DNA of 44,097 nucleotides. Source: Oscillospiraceae bacterium. GTDB taxonomy: Bacteria; Bacillota; Clostridia; Oscillospirales; Oscillospiraceae. Under the pieces are notes generated by a model. It did not search any database. It saw only the letters and a list, made by a program, of their open reading frames with translations, and was not told where the DNA came from. Each line of letters begins with the position of its first letter. Positions within the stretch are counted from its first letter, which is position 1. Location of the stretch: contig JAFVVI010000002.1 of assembly GCA_017502265.1 (NCBI GenBank), positions 1-44,097 on the forward strand, in the 5' to 3' direction. Below, one piece after another: positions 31,806 through 41,273 of this stretch. The position numbers and the translations under genes were made by a program.

Positions 31806-33242
31806 TCAGCCGGCAGACATATTTATCTGACCCAAAACAACCTTCTTATACTCGATGGTAGTAGGCCACTTATTCTCTGCTTCCAGCAGCATGGCATTGG
31901 TCTTCTCGGTGAGGACTGCAGACTCGGTCTCATACTCCCAGATGGGGGTCGCGCCGGAGAAATACATGATATGGTAGCCCTTTGTGGTGCTTTCCGTATT
32001 CTTCACAATGCCGGTATCGCCGGGCTTTCTGCCCTCTTCCATATACCAGTTCTTGAAATCGGCGATAAAGTTCGTGTCCTTGGTCAGATGGGTATACAGA
32101 CCACCGTCTTGGGCAGAGCCGGGATCGGCGGAAATCTCCTTGGCCAACTGGGCAAAAGCGGCTTCGTCGCCATTATCTGCCTTGAAATCATCCAGTGCCT
32201 TCTGAGCCTTGGCCAGGCACTGGGCCCACTGTTCGTCAGTGTAGGTGGGAACGCCGTCCACATCACCGGCTTCGCCATCGATGGGAATCAGGATATGGCG
32301 GACATCATAGTACAGGCCGTCTTCCTTGGAAAACTTTTTCTCTTTGAATTCCTGTTCATGCTGGGCGTAATAAGCCTCCACCTCTGCGCTGTTGGGCAAC
32401 AGGCTTTCATAAAGCACATCGTAATAGCAAATAGCCTTCCAGGTGAGGGCATTATAGTTCAGATAGCCGGCCAGGGAGCTGCCGGGATAGAACTGCTCAT
32501 CTACAAATTTCTCCACATCCGTATAGCCGTTCTCCTGGGCCATCTTCTGGATGCTCTCCGGCAGGGCATCCAGTTCTGCCTGCTGCTCCGGAGTCAATAC
32601 ATGGCCAGCCTCCTCTGCCATCTGGACCAAGGTAGCATACCGGCGCCAGCTCTCTATCGCATTCTCCAGGAACCACTGCTGATAGGTCTTGCCGGTTTCC
32701 TGATCGTAGATCTGCTCGTCCAGAGGCTTGGAGGTATCCAGACCCATATAGCTGACATAGGAGCCATAGTAGTCCAGAAAATCATAAACAGTCATCCAAT
32801 AATGGGCCTGCAGCTCACTGTTGGTAAGCTTTTGGTTGCCCATGGTTGCAACCACAACCTCGGACTTCTCTTCTGCCTTTTCATTATCCACAGTGTAGGA
32901 GGTTTTATTGAAGATATCGTTCTTCACACCGATACCCAGCAGCCGTTTTGTATCAATCACATCCATAAAGTGCAGCACCGCGCCGGCAAGGATTGCGCCC
33001 AGCAGTACCAGGCCGGTCACCGCCAATGCGATCTTCAGACCCTTGCCCTTTTTCTTGGTCTCGGCAGGGATTTCCTCGGATTCTGTCGCTTCCACTTCTT
33101 CGGTTTCTTCGATTTCTTCCACAGTTTCCTCTGCGACGGATTCTTCAGCAGGGATTTCCTCCGGCTCTGTCAATTCTTTGCCGCAAAGGGGGCAGACAGT
33201 TACGCCCTCCTCCAACTCGGCAAAACAAAATTTACATTTCAT
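31806..33242 (-). CDS. Zinc-ribbon membrane protein with parvulin-type PPIase domain
   Basis: The 478-residue protein starts with a zinc ribbon (Cys3, Cys6, Cys17, Cys20). A very Glu-rich stretch (about 25-62) and one membrane segment (about 69-92) follow. The large extracytoplasmic part has a SurA/PrsA-like N-region and a parvulin rotamase domain (about 295-430: YYDVRHILIPIDG, FAQLAKEISADPGSAQDGG, GDTGIVKNT, GYHIMYF). It likely helps fold exported proteins, replacing or adding to the lipoprotein PrsA. Having no signal peptide but a cytoplasmic zinc ribbon is characteristic of some Clostridia. The ATG at 33242 follows AGAGGAA. It is monocistronic. Confidence 0.87.
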   Translation of the reverse strand: MKCKFCFAELEEGVTVCPLCGKELTEPEEIPAEESVAEETVEEIEETEEVEATESEEIPAETKKKGKGLKIALAVTGLVLLGAILAGAVLHFMDVIDTKRLLGIGVKNDIFNKTSYTVDNEKAEEKSEVVVATMGNQKLTNSELQAHYWMTVYDFLDYYGSYVSYMGLDTSKPLDEQIYDQETGKTYQQWFLENAIESWRRYATLVQMAEEAGHVLTPEQQAELDALPESIQKMAQENGYTDVEKFVDEQFYPGSSLAGYLNYNALTWKAICYYDVLYESLLPNSAEVEAYYAQHEQEFKEKKFSKEDGLYYDVRHILIPIDGEAGDVDGVPTYTDEQWAQCLAKAQKALDDFKADNGDEAAFAQLAKEISADPGSAQDGGLYTHLTKDTNFIADFKNWYMEEGRKPGDTGIVKNTESTTKGYHIMYFSGATPIWEYETESAVLTEKTNAMLLEAENKWPTTIEYKKVVLGQINMSAG

Positions 33243-33283
33243 AACGGTTCCTCTTTCTCCTGTTTTCAGGTAGATTCTTATAC

Positions 33284-33312
33284 ACTCTACCATATCTTTC
33301 CCACAATTGCAA
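33284..33312 (-). promoter_or_regulatory. Candidate promoter of the foldase gene
   Basis: On the minus strand TTGCAA (33312-33307) and TAGAGT (33289-33284) are 17 bases apart. Other AT-rich hexamer pairs nearby make this choice uncertain. Confidence 0.45.
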
Positions 33313-33358
33313 GGTATTTACCAAAAGTTAACATTATCGCAAAATTCGCCTGTACACC

Positions 33359-33387
33359 TTGCAAATTTTCAAAAAAAATGTTATTAT
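33359..33387 (+). promoter_or_regulatory. Sigma-A promoter of the miaB-mutS-mutL-hfq run
   Basis: TTGCAA (33359-33364) and TATTAT (33382-33387) are separated by exactly 17 bases that include an A8 tract. The start is about 30 bases before the miaB ATG. Confidence 0.7.
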
Positions 33388-33424
33388 TCTATATTGAGAA
33401 TTTATAGCCTCAAGGAGCTACCCT

Positions 33425-34837
33425 ATGAAGGAAAAAACCACTGTCATTACCCGGGAGCAGCTGGATGCCCAGCTTGTCTTCTGTAACGAAATAAACGACT
33501 ATTGGCGCGCCCGGGGAATCACCCCCAAAGCCTATGTGGAGACCTACGGCTGCCAGCAAAATGAGTCCGATTCCGAAGCCATCCGGGGTCTGTTGGTCCA
33601 AAGCGGTTACACCATTACCGACAGCGCCGAGGGCGCGGATGTGGTGGTGATGAACACCTGCGCCATTCGGGAACACGCCCAGCAGCGGGTCTTCGGCAAT
33701 TTGGGCGCGCTGACCCACACCAAGCGCCGCCACAGTGGCCAGAAGATCTTCCTGTGCGGCTGTATGGCCGGGCAGGAGCAGGTCGTCACCCGGATCAAAA
33801 ACAGCTATCCCCATGTGGACGGCGTGTTTTCCACCCATCATCTGTGGCAGTTTGCCGAGGTTTTGCGCCGGGTACTGTTTACCGGCAAACGGACCTTCTT
33901 TACCGAAGACGAGGCCGGTTCTATCGCCGAGGGCCTGCCCCATCTGCGGGACAGCAAGCTCAAGGCCTGGGTGTCCATTATGTACGGCTGCAACAATTTC
34001 TGTACCTACTGCATCGTGCCCTATGTACGGGGACGGGAGCGGAGCCGCCAGCCGGCGGATATTCTGGCAGAATGCAAGACCCTTATTGAAAGCGGTGTGA
34101 AGGACATCACCCTGCTTGGTCAGAATGTAAACTCCTATGGCAAGGATCTGGAGCAGGATGTAGATTTTTCCGATCTGCTGGCCCAGATTGCCCAGCTGCC
34201 CGGAGATTTTCTCATTCGCTTTATGACCAGCCACCCCCGGGATGCTTCCAAGAAGCTTTTTGATACCATGGCGGCTTATCCCAAGATCGCAAAGCAGCTG
34301 CATCTGCCTTTCCAGTCCGGCTCGTCCCGGGTATTGAAAGCGATGAACCGCCACTACGACCGGGAAGCCTATTTGGAAAAGGTCCGCTATGCCAAGTCCG
34401 TAATGCCGGAGCTGGTACTGACCTCCGATGTGATCGTAGGCTTCCCCGGGGAGACCGAGGCGGAATTTGAGGAGACCATCTCTTTGATCCAGCAGGTCCA
34501 TTACGATTCTCTGTTTACCTTTATCTTCTCCCCCCGGCCCGGTACACCGGCGGCCAAAATGGACGACCCCACACCCAAGGAAGAGAAAAATCGCCGGTTT
34601 GACAAACTTTGCGCAGTGCAAAATGAAATTTCCGTGGAGCTGCACAACGCTTACATCGGCAAGACCCTCCGCTGTCTCATTGACGGCACGGATAAAGAGC
34701 ATCTCACCGCTCGGACAGAAGGTGGCCGGCTGGTACGGCTGATGGGAGACCCCTCCCTGATCGGCAGCTTTGCCAAAATCACAATTACCGGCGCTACCAC
34801 CTGGAGCCTTACCGGCGAACTTACAGAAAAGGATTGA
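33425..34837 (+). CDS. miaB: tRNA-2-methylthio-N6-dimethylallyladenosine synthase
   Basis: MiaB (470 residues) adds the methylthio group to i6A37 of tRNA. Cys43, Cys79 and Cys113 bind the auxiliary iron-sulfur cluster (ETYGCQQNESDSE, NTCAIRE, LCGCMA). The radical SAM triad is Cys189, Cys193, Cys196 (CNNFCTYC). A TRAM domain follows at the end (IGKTLRCLIDG to TTWSLTGELTE). The ATG follows AAGGAG. It is the first gene of the run that also holds miaA, its upstream partner in the same modification. Confidence 0.95.
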   Translation: MKEKTTVITREQLDAQLVFCNEINDYWRARGITPKAYVETYGCQQNESDSEAIRGLLVQSGYTITDSAEGADVVVMNTCAIREHAQQRVFGNLGALTHTKRRHSGQKIFLCGCMAGQEQVVTRIKNSYPHVDGVFSTHHLWQFAEVLRRVLFTGKRTFFTEDEAGSIAEGLPHLRDSKLKAWVSIMYGCNNFCTYCIVPYVRGRERSRQPADILAECKTLIESGVKDITLLGQNVNSYGKDLEQDVDFSDLLAQIAQLPGDFLIRFMTSHPRDASKKLFDTMAAYPKIAKQLHLPFQSGSSRVLKAMNRHYDREAYLEKVRYAKSVMPELVLTSDVIVGFPGETEAEFEETISLIQQVHYDSLFTFIFSPRPGTPAAKMDDPTPKEEKNRRFDKLCAVQNEISVELHNAYIGKTLRCLIDGTDKEHLTARTEGGRLVRLMGDPSLIGSFAKITITGATTWSLTGELTEKD

Positions 34838-34842
34838 TTGCT

Positions 34843-37440
34843 ATGGCAAAAGAAATGACCCCTATGCGGCGTCAGTATTATGACATCAAAGAGAATAACC
34901 AGGACTGCATCCTTTTCTTCCGGCTGGGCGATTTCTATGAAATGTTCGACGACGATGCCCGTTTGGCTTCCAAGGAGCTGGACCTGACCCTGACCACCCG
35001 TGACCGGAACAAGCCGGAGGAGGAGCAATCCCCCATGTGCGGCGTTCCCTATCACAGTGTGGATTCCTATATTGCCCGGCTGGTGCAGAAAGGTTATAAA
35101 GTCGCCATCTGCGAGCAGACCGAAGACCCCGCCCAAGCCAAGGGTATCGTCCAGCGGGAGGTCACCCGTGTGGTCACCCCCGGCTCTGTGACAGAAAGCT
35201 GTATGCTGGAGGAGAGCCGCAACAACTATATGGGCTGCGTGTACGGAGAAGAAGACCGGCTGGGTCTGGCCTTTTGCGATGTCTCCACCGGTGCGTTCTA
35301 TGTGACCGTATGCGCAGATGCCCCCTCTGCTGCCTCGGAGCTGGGCCGTTTTGCCCCCTCGGAGGTGATCCGCTTCGGCAAGGGCGCTTACTGCGATATA
35401 TTAAACGAGGCTCTGTCTCTGCGGCTGCGCTGCTGCGTGGACGAGGGCAAAGAAGAACAGTTTCAGCTGGAGACGGCCCAAAGGGTTTTGGAGCAGCATT
35501 TTGGCCGCTCCTTGACAGAATTGGGTCTTGCCGGACTTGCCGAAGGCATTATGGCCGCAGGCAGCCTGCTGAATCTGTTGAAATCCTTACAAAAGAATGA
35601 CCTTTCCCATATCCGCCAGCTGCAATACTACACCTCCGGCAAATTTATGGAGCTGGATCTGGACGCCCGCCGGAATCTGGAACTGTCCGAGACCCTCCGG
35701 GCCAAGGACAAAAAGGGTACGCTGCTGTGGGTGCTGGACAAGACCCGCACCCCGATGGGCGGCAGACTCCTGCGCAGCTGGCTGGAAAAACCCCTGCTGG
35801 ATCTTGCCGAGATCATCAGCCGGCAGAATGCTGTGGAGGAGCTGGTGAGCAACACCGTCCTCCGGGGCGAACTGGAAAATGCCCTGCGGGATATCACCGA
35901 CTTAGAGCGGGTGATGACCCGCATCGTCACCGGCACGGTCAACTGCCGGGATTTGTTGGGATTGGCCGGTGGCCTGCGGGCTTTGCCTGCGGTAAAGCTC
36001 TGCCTGCAGCAGGTGCACGCTCCCCTGCTCCGGCGGCTGGAGGAGGCCATCGACGCTTTGTCCGACTGCGCCGACCTCATTGAAAACACCATCGCTGAAA
36101 AACCGCCCCTGACCGTCCGGGAAGGCGGCATCATCCGCAAGGGCGCAAACGAAGAAGTGGACCGCCTGCGGGATATTATGGATGGCGGCGCCGATATTAT
36201 GGCATCCATTGAGACACGGGAGCGGGAAGCCACAGGCATCCGCACCCTGCGGGTCAATTATAACCGGGTCTTTGGCTACTACATAGAGGTTTCCAAGTCC
36301 TTTGTGGATCAAGTGCCGGATCACTATATCCGCCGCCAGACCCTGACCAACAATGAGCGTTACATCACCCCGGAGCTGAAAGAACTGGAAGATCAGGTGC
36401 TCACCGCCAAGGATCGCTGCACTGCTTTGGAATATCAGCTTTTCAATCAGCTGCGTGAGCATCTGGCAGCCCAATCCCTGCGGGTGCAGACCGCTGCCGC
36501 AGCAATAGGCGTTGTGGATACCCTGTGCGCTTTGGCCACGGTGGCTGTGAAGAACAATTACTGCCGCCCGGAGGTCACCGATGGCAGCACCATCTCCATT
36601 ATCGATGGCCGCCACCCTGTGGTGGAAAAGGTGCTTTCCGACAGTCTGTTCGTGCCCAACGATACAGTCCTTGACAACCGGGAGAATCTGGTGTCTATCA
36701 TCACCGGTCCTAACATGGCCGGTAAGTCCACCTATATGCGGCAGGTGGCGCTGATCGTGCTGATGGCCCAGATGGGCTCTTTCGTGCCGGCCAAGGCCGC
36801 CCGCATTGGCATTGTGGATAGAATTTTTACCCGCATCGGCGCTTCCGACGATTTGGCCTCCGGCCAGTCCACCTTTATGGTGGAGATGGCGGAGATGGCC
36901 AATATTTTGAAGTATGCCACCGCCAAGAGTCTGCTGATTTTAGACGAGATCGGCCGCGGCACTTCCACCTATGACGGTATGGCCATTGCCCGGGCGGTGC
37001 TGGAATACGCTGCCAATCCCAAGCAGCTGGGGGCAAAGACCCTCTTTGCCACCCATTATCACGAGCTGAGTGTCATTGAAGATCAGCTGCCCGGCATTAA
37101 GAATTACAATATCGCCGTGAAAAAGCGTGGAGATAAAATGATCTTCCTGCGCAAGATCGTACCCGGCGCTACCGATGACTCTTTCGGTGTGGAAGTTGCC
37201 AAATTGGCAGGTCTTCCCAATGGGGTCATTAACCGAGCCAGAGAAATTCTGCTGGAACTGGAGACTGAGGGTAAGCCTCAGGCGAAGGTTACAAGGGTAC
37301 AGGAAGAAGACGATCAGATCAGTATGCTGGATATGACCGGTCAGCAGATCTGCGCCGCTTTGGCATCCATCAGTGTGGAGACCCTGACCCCCATTGAGGC
37401 CATGAACGAGCTGTACAAGCTGAAGAAAATGCTGGAGTAA
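34843..37440 (+). CDS. mutS: DNA mismatch repair protein MutS
   Basis: MutS (865 residues) recognises mismatches. The N-terminal mismatch-contact motif FFRLGDFYEMF is intact. The ATPase has Walker A GPNMAGKS (622-629), Walker B LLILDEIGRGTST and the TLFATHYHEL segment. The ATG at 34843 lies five bases after the miaB stop, with AAAGGA as ribosome binding site; three upstream in-frame codons overlap miaB and are excluded. The length is normal for MutS1. Confidence 0.97.
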   Translation: MAKEMTPMRRQYYDIKENNQDCILFFRLGDFYEMFDDDARLASKELDLTLTTRDRNKPEEEQSPMCGVPYHSVDSYIARLVQKGYKVAICEQTEDPAQAKGIVQREVTRVVTPGSVTESCMLEESRNNYMGCVYGEEDRLGLAFCDVSTGAFYVTVCADAPSAASELGRFAPSEVIRFGKGAYCDILNEALSLRLRCCVDEGKEEQFQLETAQRVLEQHFGRSLTELGLAGLAEGIMAAGSLLNLLKSLQKNDLSHIRQLQYYTSGKFMELDLDARRNLELSETLRAKDKKGTLLWVLDKTRTPMGGRLLRSWLEKPLLDLAEIISRQNAVEELVSNTVLRGELENALRDITDLERVMTRIVTGTVNCRDLLGLAGGLRALPAVKLCLQQVHAPLLRRLEEAIDALSDCADLIENTIAEKPPLTVREGGIIRKGANEEVDRLRDIMDGGADIMASIETREREATGIRTLRVNYNRVFGYYIEVSKSFVDQVPDHYIRRQTLTNNERYITPELKELEDQVLTAKDRCTALEYQLFNQLREHLAAQSLRVQTAAAAIGVVDTLCALATVAVKNNYCRPEVTDGSTISIIDGRHPVVEKVLSDSLFVPNDTVLDNRENLVSIITGPNMAGKSTYMRQVALIVLMAQMGSFVPAKAARIGIVDRIFTRIGASDDLASGQSTFMVEMAEMANILKYATAKSLLILDEIGRGTSTYDGMAIARAVLEYAANPKQLGAKTLFATHYHELSVIEDQLPGIKNYNIAVKKRGDKMIFLRKIVPGATDDSFGVEVAKLAGLPNGVINRAREILLELETEGKPQAKVTRVQEEDDQISMLDMTGQQICAALASISVETLTPIEAMNELYKLKKMLE

Positions 37441-37441
37441 T

Positions 37442-38131
37442 ATGAGGCTTTCTATTTCTATGACCCACCGGGAGAACCTGTTTGGTTGGTTCTATTTTCC
37501 GATTTATTGGATGGTTCTCCCTACGGCGATCAATCTTGTGGGCAGCCTTTTCGGGCTGACCATATCCCCAACTGTACTGAACATTCTCTACGATGTAATT
37601 AACTTCATATGCATAATCGGTATCTTTCATGCTTTTCTGTGGGCATCTGTCAAAGCCGCTTGGGAAAAGCCATTAAAGTGTCTGCGGTATGCTTTTCAAG
37701 GTTTTTTGATTTACTATGCCTGCGAGCTGCTGCTGTCTGTCATTTTGGCGCCATGGGTCGGTCCCTGGTTTTCCAATGTCAACGATGAAACAGTCATTGC
37801 ATTATCCCAGGAGCACACAGGCCTGTTTATCTTCTGCTCCGTGCTGTTGGTACCTATTATAGAAGAAACTCTGTTCCGGGGGCTGATCTTCCAGTCCTTG
37901 CACCATAAGGGCCGTATTCTCTCCTATTGCGTGTCTGTTGCCGCCTTTGCCGCCATTCACGTGGTAGGCTATGTGGGCGCCTATGACTATTTAACGTTAC
38001 TGCTTTGCTTTTTGCAGTATCTGCCGGCGGGCATTGCCCTGGCTATGGTCTACGAACAGGCCGACACCATCGTTGCACCCATCACTATGCACATCATTGT
38101 CAACCTAATTGCCTTTATTGTTTCGAGGTGA
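37442..38131 (+). CDS. CPBP-family intramembrane metalloprotease (CAAX protease-like)
   Basis: The 229-residue membrane protein has six or more hydrophobic segments. It carries the CPBP/Abi motifs EETLFRG (Glu141, Glu142, Arg146) and AAIHV about 30 residues later, plus a C-terminal MHIIVNL. These are the zinc-binding and catalytic residues of Rce1-type proteases. In bacteria the roles range from peptide processing to bacteriocin immunity; the substrate is unknown. It starts one base after the mutS stop, with only a weak GGAG, and ends four bases before mutL. It is therefore translated within the mismatch repair operon, an unusual place. Confidence 0.87.
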   Translation: MRLSISMTHRENLFGWFYFPIYWMVLPTAINLVGSLFGLTISPTVLNILYDVINFICIIGIFHAFLWASVKAAWEKPLKCLRYAFQGFLIYYACELLLSVILAPWVGPWFSNVNDETVIALSQEHTGLFIFCSVLLVPIIEETLFRGLIFQSLHHKGRILSYCVSVAAFAAIHVVGYVGAYDYLTLLLCFLQYLPAGIALAMVYEQADTIVAPITMHIIVNLIAFIVSR

Positions 38132-38135
38132 AATT

Positions 38136-40031
38136 ATGGCAAAAATCATTCAATTATCCCCCCATGTTGCCAACTTAATCGCCGCCGGTGAAGTGGTGGA
38201 GCGGCCGGCATCCGTTGTAAAGGAGCTGCTGGAAAACGCCGTGGACGCTGGCGCGACGCAGGTGACTGTGGAGATCCGCGACGGCGGTATGACCTTCCTG
38301 CGCGTCACGGACAACGGCTGCGGTATGTCCCCCGAGGATGCCCGCACTGCCTTTTTGCGCCACGCCACCTCCAAGCTGAAAACCGCTGAGGATCTGGCGG
38401 CCATCGCCACCATGGGCTTCCGGGGTGAAGCCTTGGCGGCCATCGCCTCGGTCAGCCGTATCGATCTGCTGACCAAGACTCCCGGCGCAATTTCCGGCAC
38501 AAGTCTTACCTTGGAAGCCGGCAATATTACAGAAGAATCCGAGGCCGGCTGCCCTGACGGTACGACCATTATCGTCCGGGATCTATTCTTCAACACCCCG
38601 GCCCGTATGAAATTTATGAAATCCGACACGGTAGAGGGCAGTCGGGTCACCGCCGCGGTGCAGCTGCAGGCCCTTGCCCATCCGGAGGTGGCGTTCCGTT
38701 TCCTGCGAGACGGCAAGGAAGTCCTGTCCACCCCCGGCACTGGCTCGCTGGAGGCTGCGGTGTACTGCGTGTACGGCCGGGATTCCGGAAAAATGGTACA
38801 AGTAGACGGAAAATGGGAGAATTTCTCTGTCACCGGCTATGTGTCCAAGCCCACCGATGCCCGTCCCAGCCGCGCATTGCAGACCTTTTTTGTCAACGAT
38901 CGGCCGGTAAAGTCACGGTTGCTGATGGCCGCTCTTGAAGAGGCCTACCGCAATCAGATCATGGCAGGCAAGTTCCCTGCCTGTGTGCTGCATTTGCGTG
39001 TACCGGCCAATGTGGTGGATGTGAATGTCCACCCGGCCAAAACAGAGGTGAAATTCTTAAACGAAAAGGCGGTCTTTGACTGCATCCACTACTGCGTTTT
39101 AGGCGCGCTGAACAAGACCCCGGACCGGCCCCAGGTGCAGTTTAAGCCGGCAGTTCCCGCCCAATCGGTGGTTGCGCCTGCGCAAAAGCCGGCGACCGCG
39201 CCCCAAAAGCAAGAGAATTTCTTCCGTACCATGAATGCACAGGAATTCAAGAATTTCTCCGCTGCGGTTAAGGATGCCCCTAAGCCGTCCCCTATGGCAG
39301 CCGCCGCCACCGCCGCTGCAGTAGAGCAGACTATCCTGCCCCCAGTGCGAGAGCAGGTGATCCTGCCGAAAGCCACACCTACGCCTATTTCTGTACCCAC
39401 GCCTGCGCCTATCCCCCAACCGGAAGAACCGGAGCAAGTAACTATTCCCGAAATACCCAAGGAGATTCCCTGGCGGTTCGTGGGGGAACTCTACAATAGC
39501 TATATCATCGTAGAGCAAGGTGAGGAGGCTTATCTCATTGATAAACACGCCGCCCATGAGCGAATCCTCTTCGAAAAGTTAAAGGCAAATCAAGAGGCCA
39601 TTTCTTCTCAGGTCTTGCTGACTCCGGTAACATTGCGGCTCAGTCCGGAGGCAGTGGCCATCTTGCTGGACAACAGTTCTTTATTGGAGGAGCTGGGTTT
39701 TGAGGTACAGGAGTTTGGCGAGAACACCCTGGCCATTCGGCAGATCCCTATGGATCTGGACAGTGCGCAGGCAATTGATGCTTTGGAGACCATTGCTGCT
39801 GATCTGTTAAACGGCAGAAAGGAAAACCGCAGTAATGTGCGTGATGAGGTGCTGCACACTGTGGCCTGCAAAGCTGCCATCAAAGCCGGCTGGATCAGCA
39901 GTGAAAAAGAACTGATGAAGCTGGCTGAGCAGGTGCTTTCCCGGGACGATTTAAAACACTGTCCCCACGGCAGACCCATCTGCATTACCTTAAGCAAAAA
40001 GCAGCTGGAAAAGCAATTTAAACGCAGTTAA
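38136..40031 (+). CDS. mutL: DNA mismatch repair protein MutL
   Basis: MutL (631 residues) has a GHKL ATPase N-terminus (VANLIAAGEVVERP, ELLENAVDAGA, DNGCGM, TMGFRGEAL). A Pro/Ala-rich linker covers about 340-440. The C-terminal endonuclease motifs DKHAAHERILFE (Asp469 on), ACKAAIKAG and CPHGRP are all present, so it should be a nicking MutL as in most bacteria lacking MutH. The ATG at 38136 has GAGGTG upstream. Confidence 0.96.
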   Translation: MAKIIQLSPHVANLIAAGEVVERPASVVKELLENAVDAGATQVTVEIRDGGMTFLRVTDNGCGMSPEDARTAFLRHATSKLKTAEDLAAIATMGFRGEALAAIASVSRIDLLTKTPGAISGTSLTLEAGNITEESEAGCPDGTTIIVRDLFFNTPARMKFMKSDTVEGSRVTAAVQLQALAHPEVAFRFLRDGKEVLSTPGTGSLEAAVYCVYGRDSGKMVQVDGKWENFSVTGYVSKPTDARPSRALQTFFVNDRPVKSRLLMAALEEAYRNQIMAGKFPACVLHLRVPANVVDVNVHPAKTEVKFLNEKAVFDCIHYCVLGALNKTPDRPQVQFKPAVPAQSVVAPAQKPATAPQKQENFFRTMNAQEFKNFSAAVKDAPKPSPMAAAATAAAVEQTILPPVREQVILPKATPTPISVPTPAPIPQPEEPEQVTIPEIPKEIPWRFVGELYNSYIIVEQGEEAYLIDKHAAHERILFEKLKANQEAISSQVLLTPVTLRLSPEAVAILLDNSSLLEELGFEVQEFGENTLAIRQIPMDLDSAQAIDALETIAADLLNGRKENRSNVRDEVLHTVACKAAIKAGWISSEKELMKLAEQVLSRDDLKHCPHGRPICITLSKKQLEKQFKRS

Positions 40032-40040
40032 GGAGCGATT

Positions 40041-40289
40041 ATGAAAAAACTTACTAACCGCTATTGGCTCTCCATTATTCTGTCTATAATCGGTGTCTGT
40101 GTTGTTTGGCTTGGCACTACCACTTCCCAATTGGTAATGTGGGCAGGCATTGGCATCATCGCCGTAAGTTTGATTCTGACCTGGACGATTCGCTGCCCCC
40201 AATGCGGACACATTCTTGTGGGTAAGCGTCAGTTCTTTATTCCCAATTATTGCCCCAATTGCGGTCGCAAAATCGCCCAAGAGGATTGA
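40041..40289 (+). CDS. Small membrane protein with C-terminal zinc ribbon
   Basis: The 82-residue product has two hydrophobic segments (about 9-27 and 32-50) and a C-terminal CPQCGHILVGKR...CPNCGRKI pair of CxxC motifs (Cys52, Cys55, Cys71, Cys74), a zinc ribbon likely facing the cytoplasm. AAGGAG precedes the ATG nine bases after the mutL stop. It ends five bases before miaA, so it is a real operon member. The function is unknown. Confidence 0.82.
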   Translation: MKKLTNRYWLSIILSIIGVCVVWLGTTTSQLVMWAGIGIIAVSLILTWTIRCPQCGHILVGKRQFFIPNYCPNCGRKIAQED

Positions 40290-40294
40290 CATTT

Positions 40295-41230
40295 ATGGAT
40301 AAAATCATTTGCATCGCCGGACCTACTGCCTCCGGTAAAACCGCACTTTCTATTGCCTTGGCAAAGGAATTGGACGGTGAGGTGGTTTCCTGTGACTCTA
40401 TGCAGGTGTATAAGCGTATGGACATCGGCACCGCTAAGCCTACCGCAGAAGAAATGGACGGTGTGCCCCACCATATGCTGTCGGTGGCTGAGCCATGGGA
40501 GAATTTCTCCGTGGGAAAGTACTGCCGTTTGGCCGCGCCCATTGTGGACGATATTCTCGCCCGGGGCAAAACCGCCATTATCGCAGGCGGCACAGGCCTT
40601 TATATGGACGCGCTGATCCGGGGCAACGACTTCGCCCCCATCCCCTCCACCGGCCGCCGGGAGGAACTGGAAAAGCTGGCAGCAGAACAAGACATTGATG
40701 CCATCATTGAAATGCTCCGCAAGGTTGACCCGGAATCGGCTGACCGTTTGCACCCATCTGACCAAAAGCGAATCATTCGGGCCATGGAGGTATTTTTAGA
40801 GACCGGCAAGACCATCACCCAACACAATTTGGAGACCCAGCAGATCCCCGACCGCTATCACCCGGTGTGGTTTGCCTTGGAAGATGCGGATCGGGCTACC
40901 CTGTATGGGCGGATCGACCGGCGGGTGGAAGTGATGCTGGAGCAGGGCTTGATCGCAGAAATCGAAAGTCTGCTGGCAGAGGGCGTACCGGAAAGCGCCA
41001 CCGCTATGCAGGCCATCGGCTACAAGGAATTTGTGGATGCGCTCCGGGGCCGCAGCTCCATGGAAACCGCCACGGCACTGGTACAGCAGGCTTCCCGGAA
41101 GTATGCCAAGCGGCAGCTGACCTGGTTCCGGCGGAATCCCAATATCCACTGGCTGCGCCGGGAAGAAAACGAGGCTACAGAACAAATTCTTGCAAAGGCC
41201 CGCCATATTTTAGCAGAATCCGACAAATGA
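40295..41230 (+). CDS. miaA: tRNA dimethylallyltransferase
   Basis: MiaA (311 residues) transfers dimethylallyl to A37 of tRNAs reading UNN codons. The P-loop GPTASGKTALSIALAKELD, DSMQVYKRMDIGTAKPT, AGGTGLYMDAL, RIIRAMEVFLETG and the late TALVQQASRKYAKRQLTWFRR-type segment are typical. The ATG at 40295 has GAGG upstream; the longer open frame overlaps the small zinc-ribbon gene and is rejected. Confidence 0.96.
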   Translation: MDKIICIAGPTASGKTALSIALAKELDGEVVSCDSMQVYKRMDIGTAKPTAEEMDGVPHHMLSVAEPWENFSVGKYCRLAAPIVDDILARGKTAIIAGGTGLYMDALIRGNDFAPIPSTGRREELEKLAAEQDIDAIIEMLRKVDPESADRLHPSDQKRIIRAMEVFLETGKTITQHNLETQQIPDRYHPVWFALEDADRATLYGRIDRRVEVMLEQGLIAEIESLLAEGVPESATAMQAIGYKEFVDALRGRSSMETATALVQQASRKYAKRQLTWFRRNPNIHWLRREENEATEQILAKARHILAESDK

Positions 41231-41273
41231 AAAATGTTAAGATGTGTGTATCCCAAAGAAAGAAGGAATACAT

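Noticed and set aside
33410-34702. 430-codon minus-strand frame over miaB
   Set aside because: Antisense shadow; it would also cross the miaB promoter and start.
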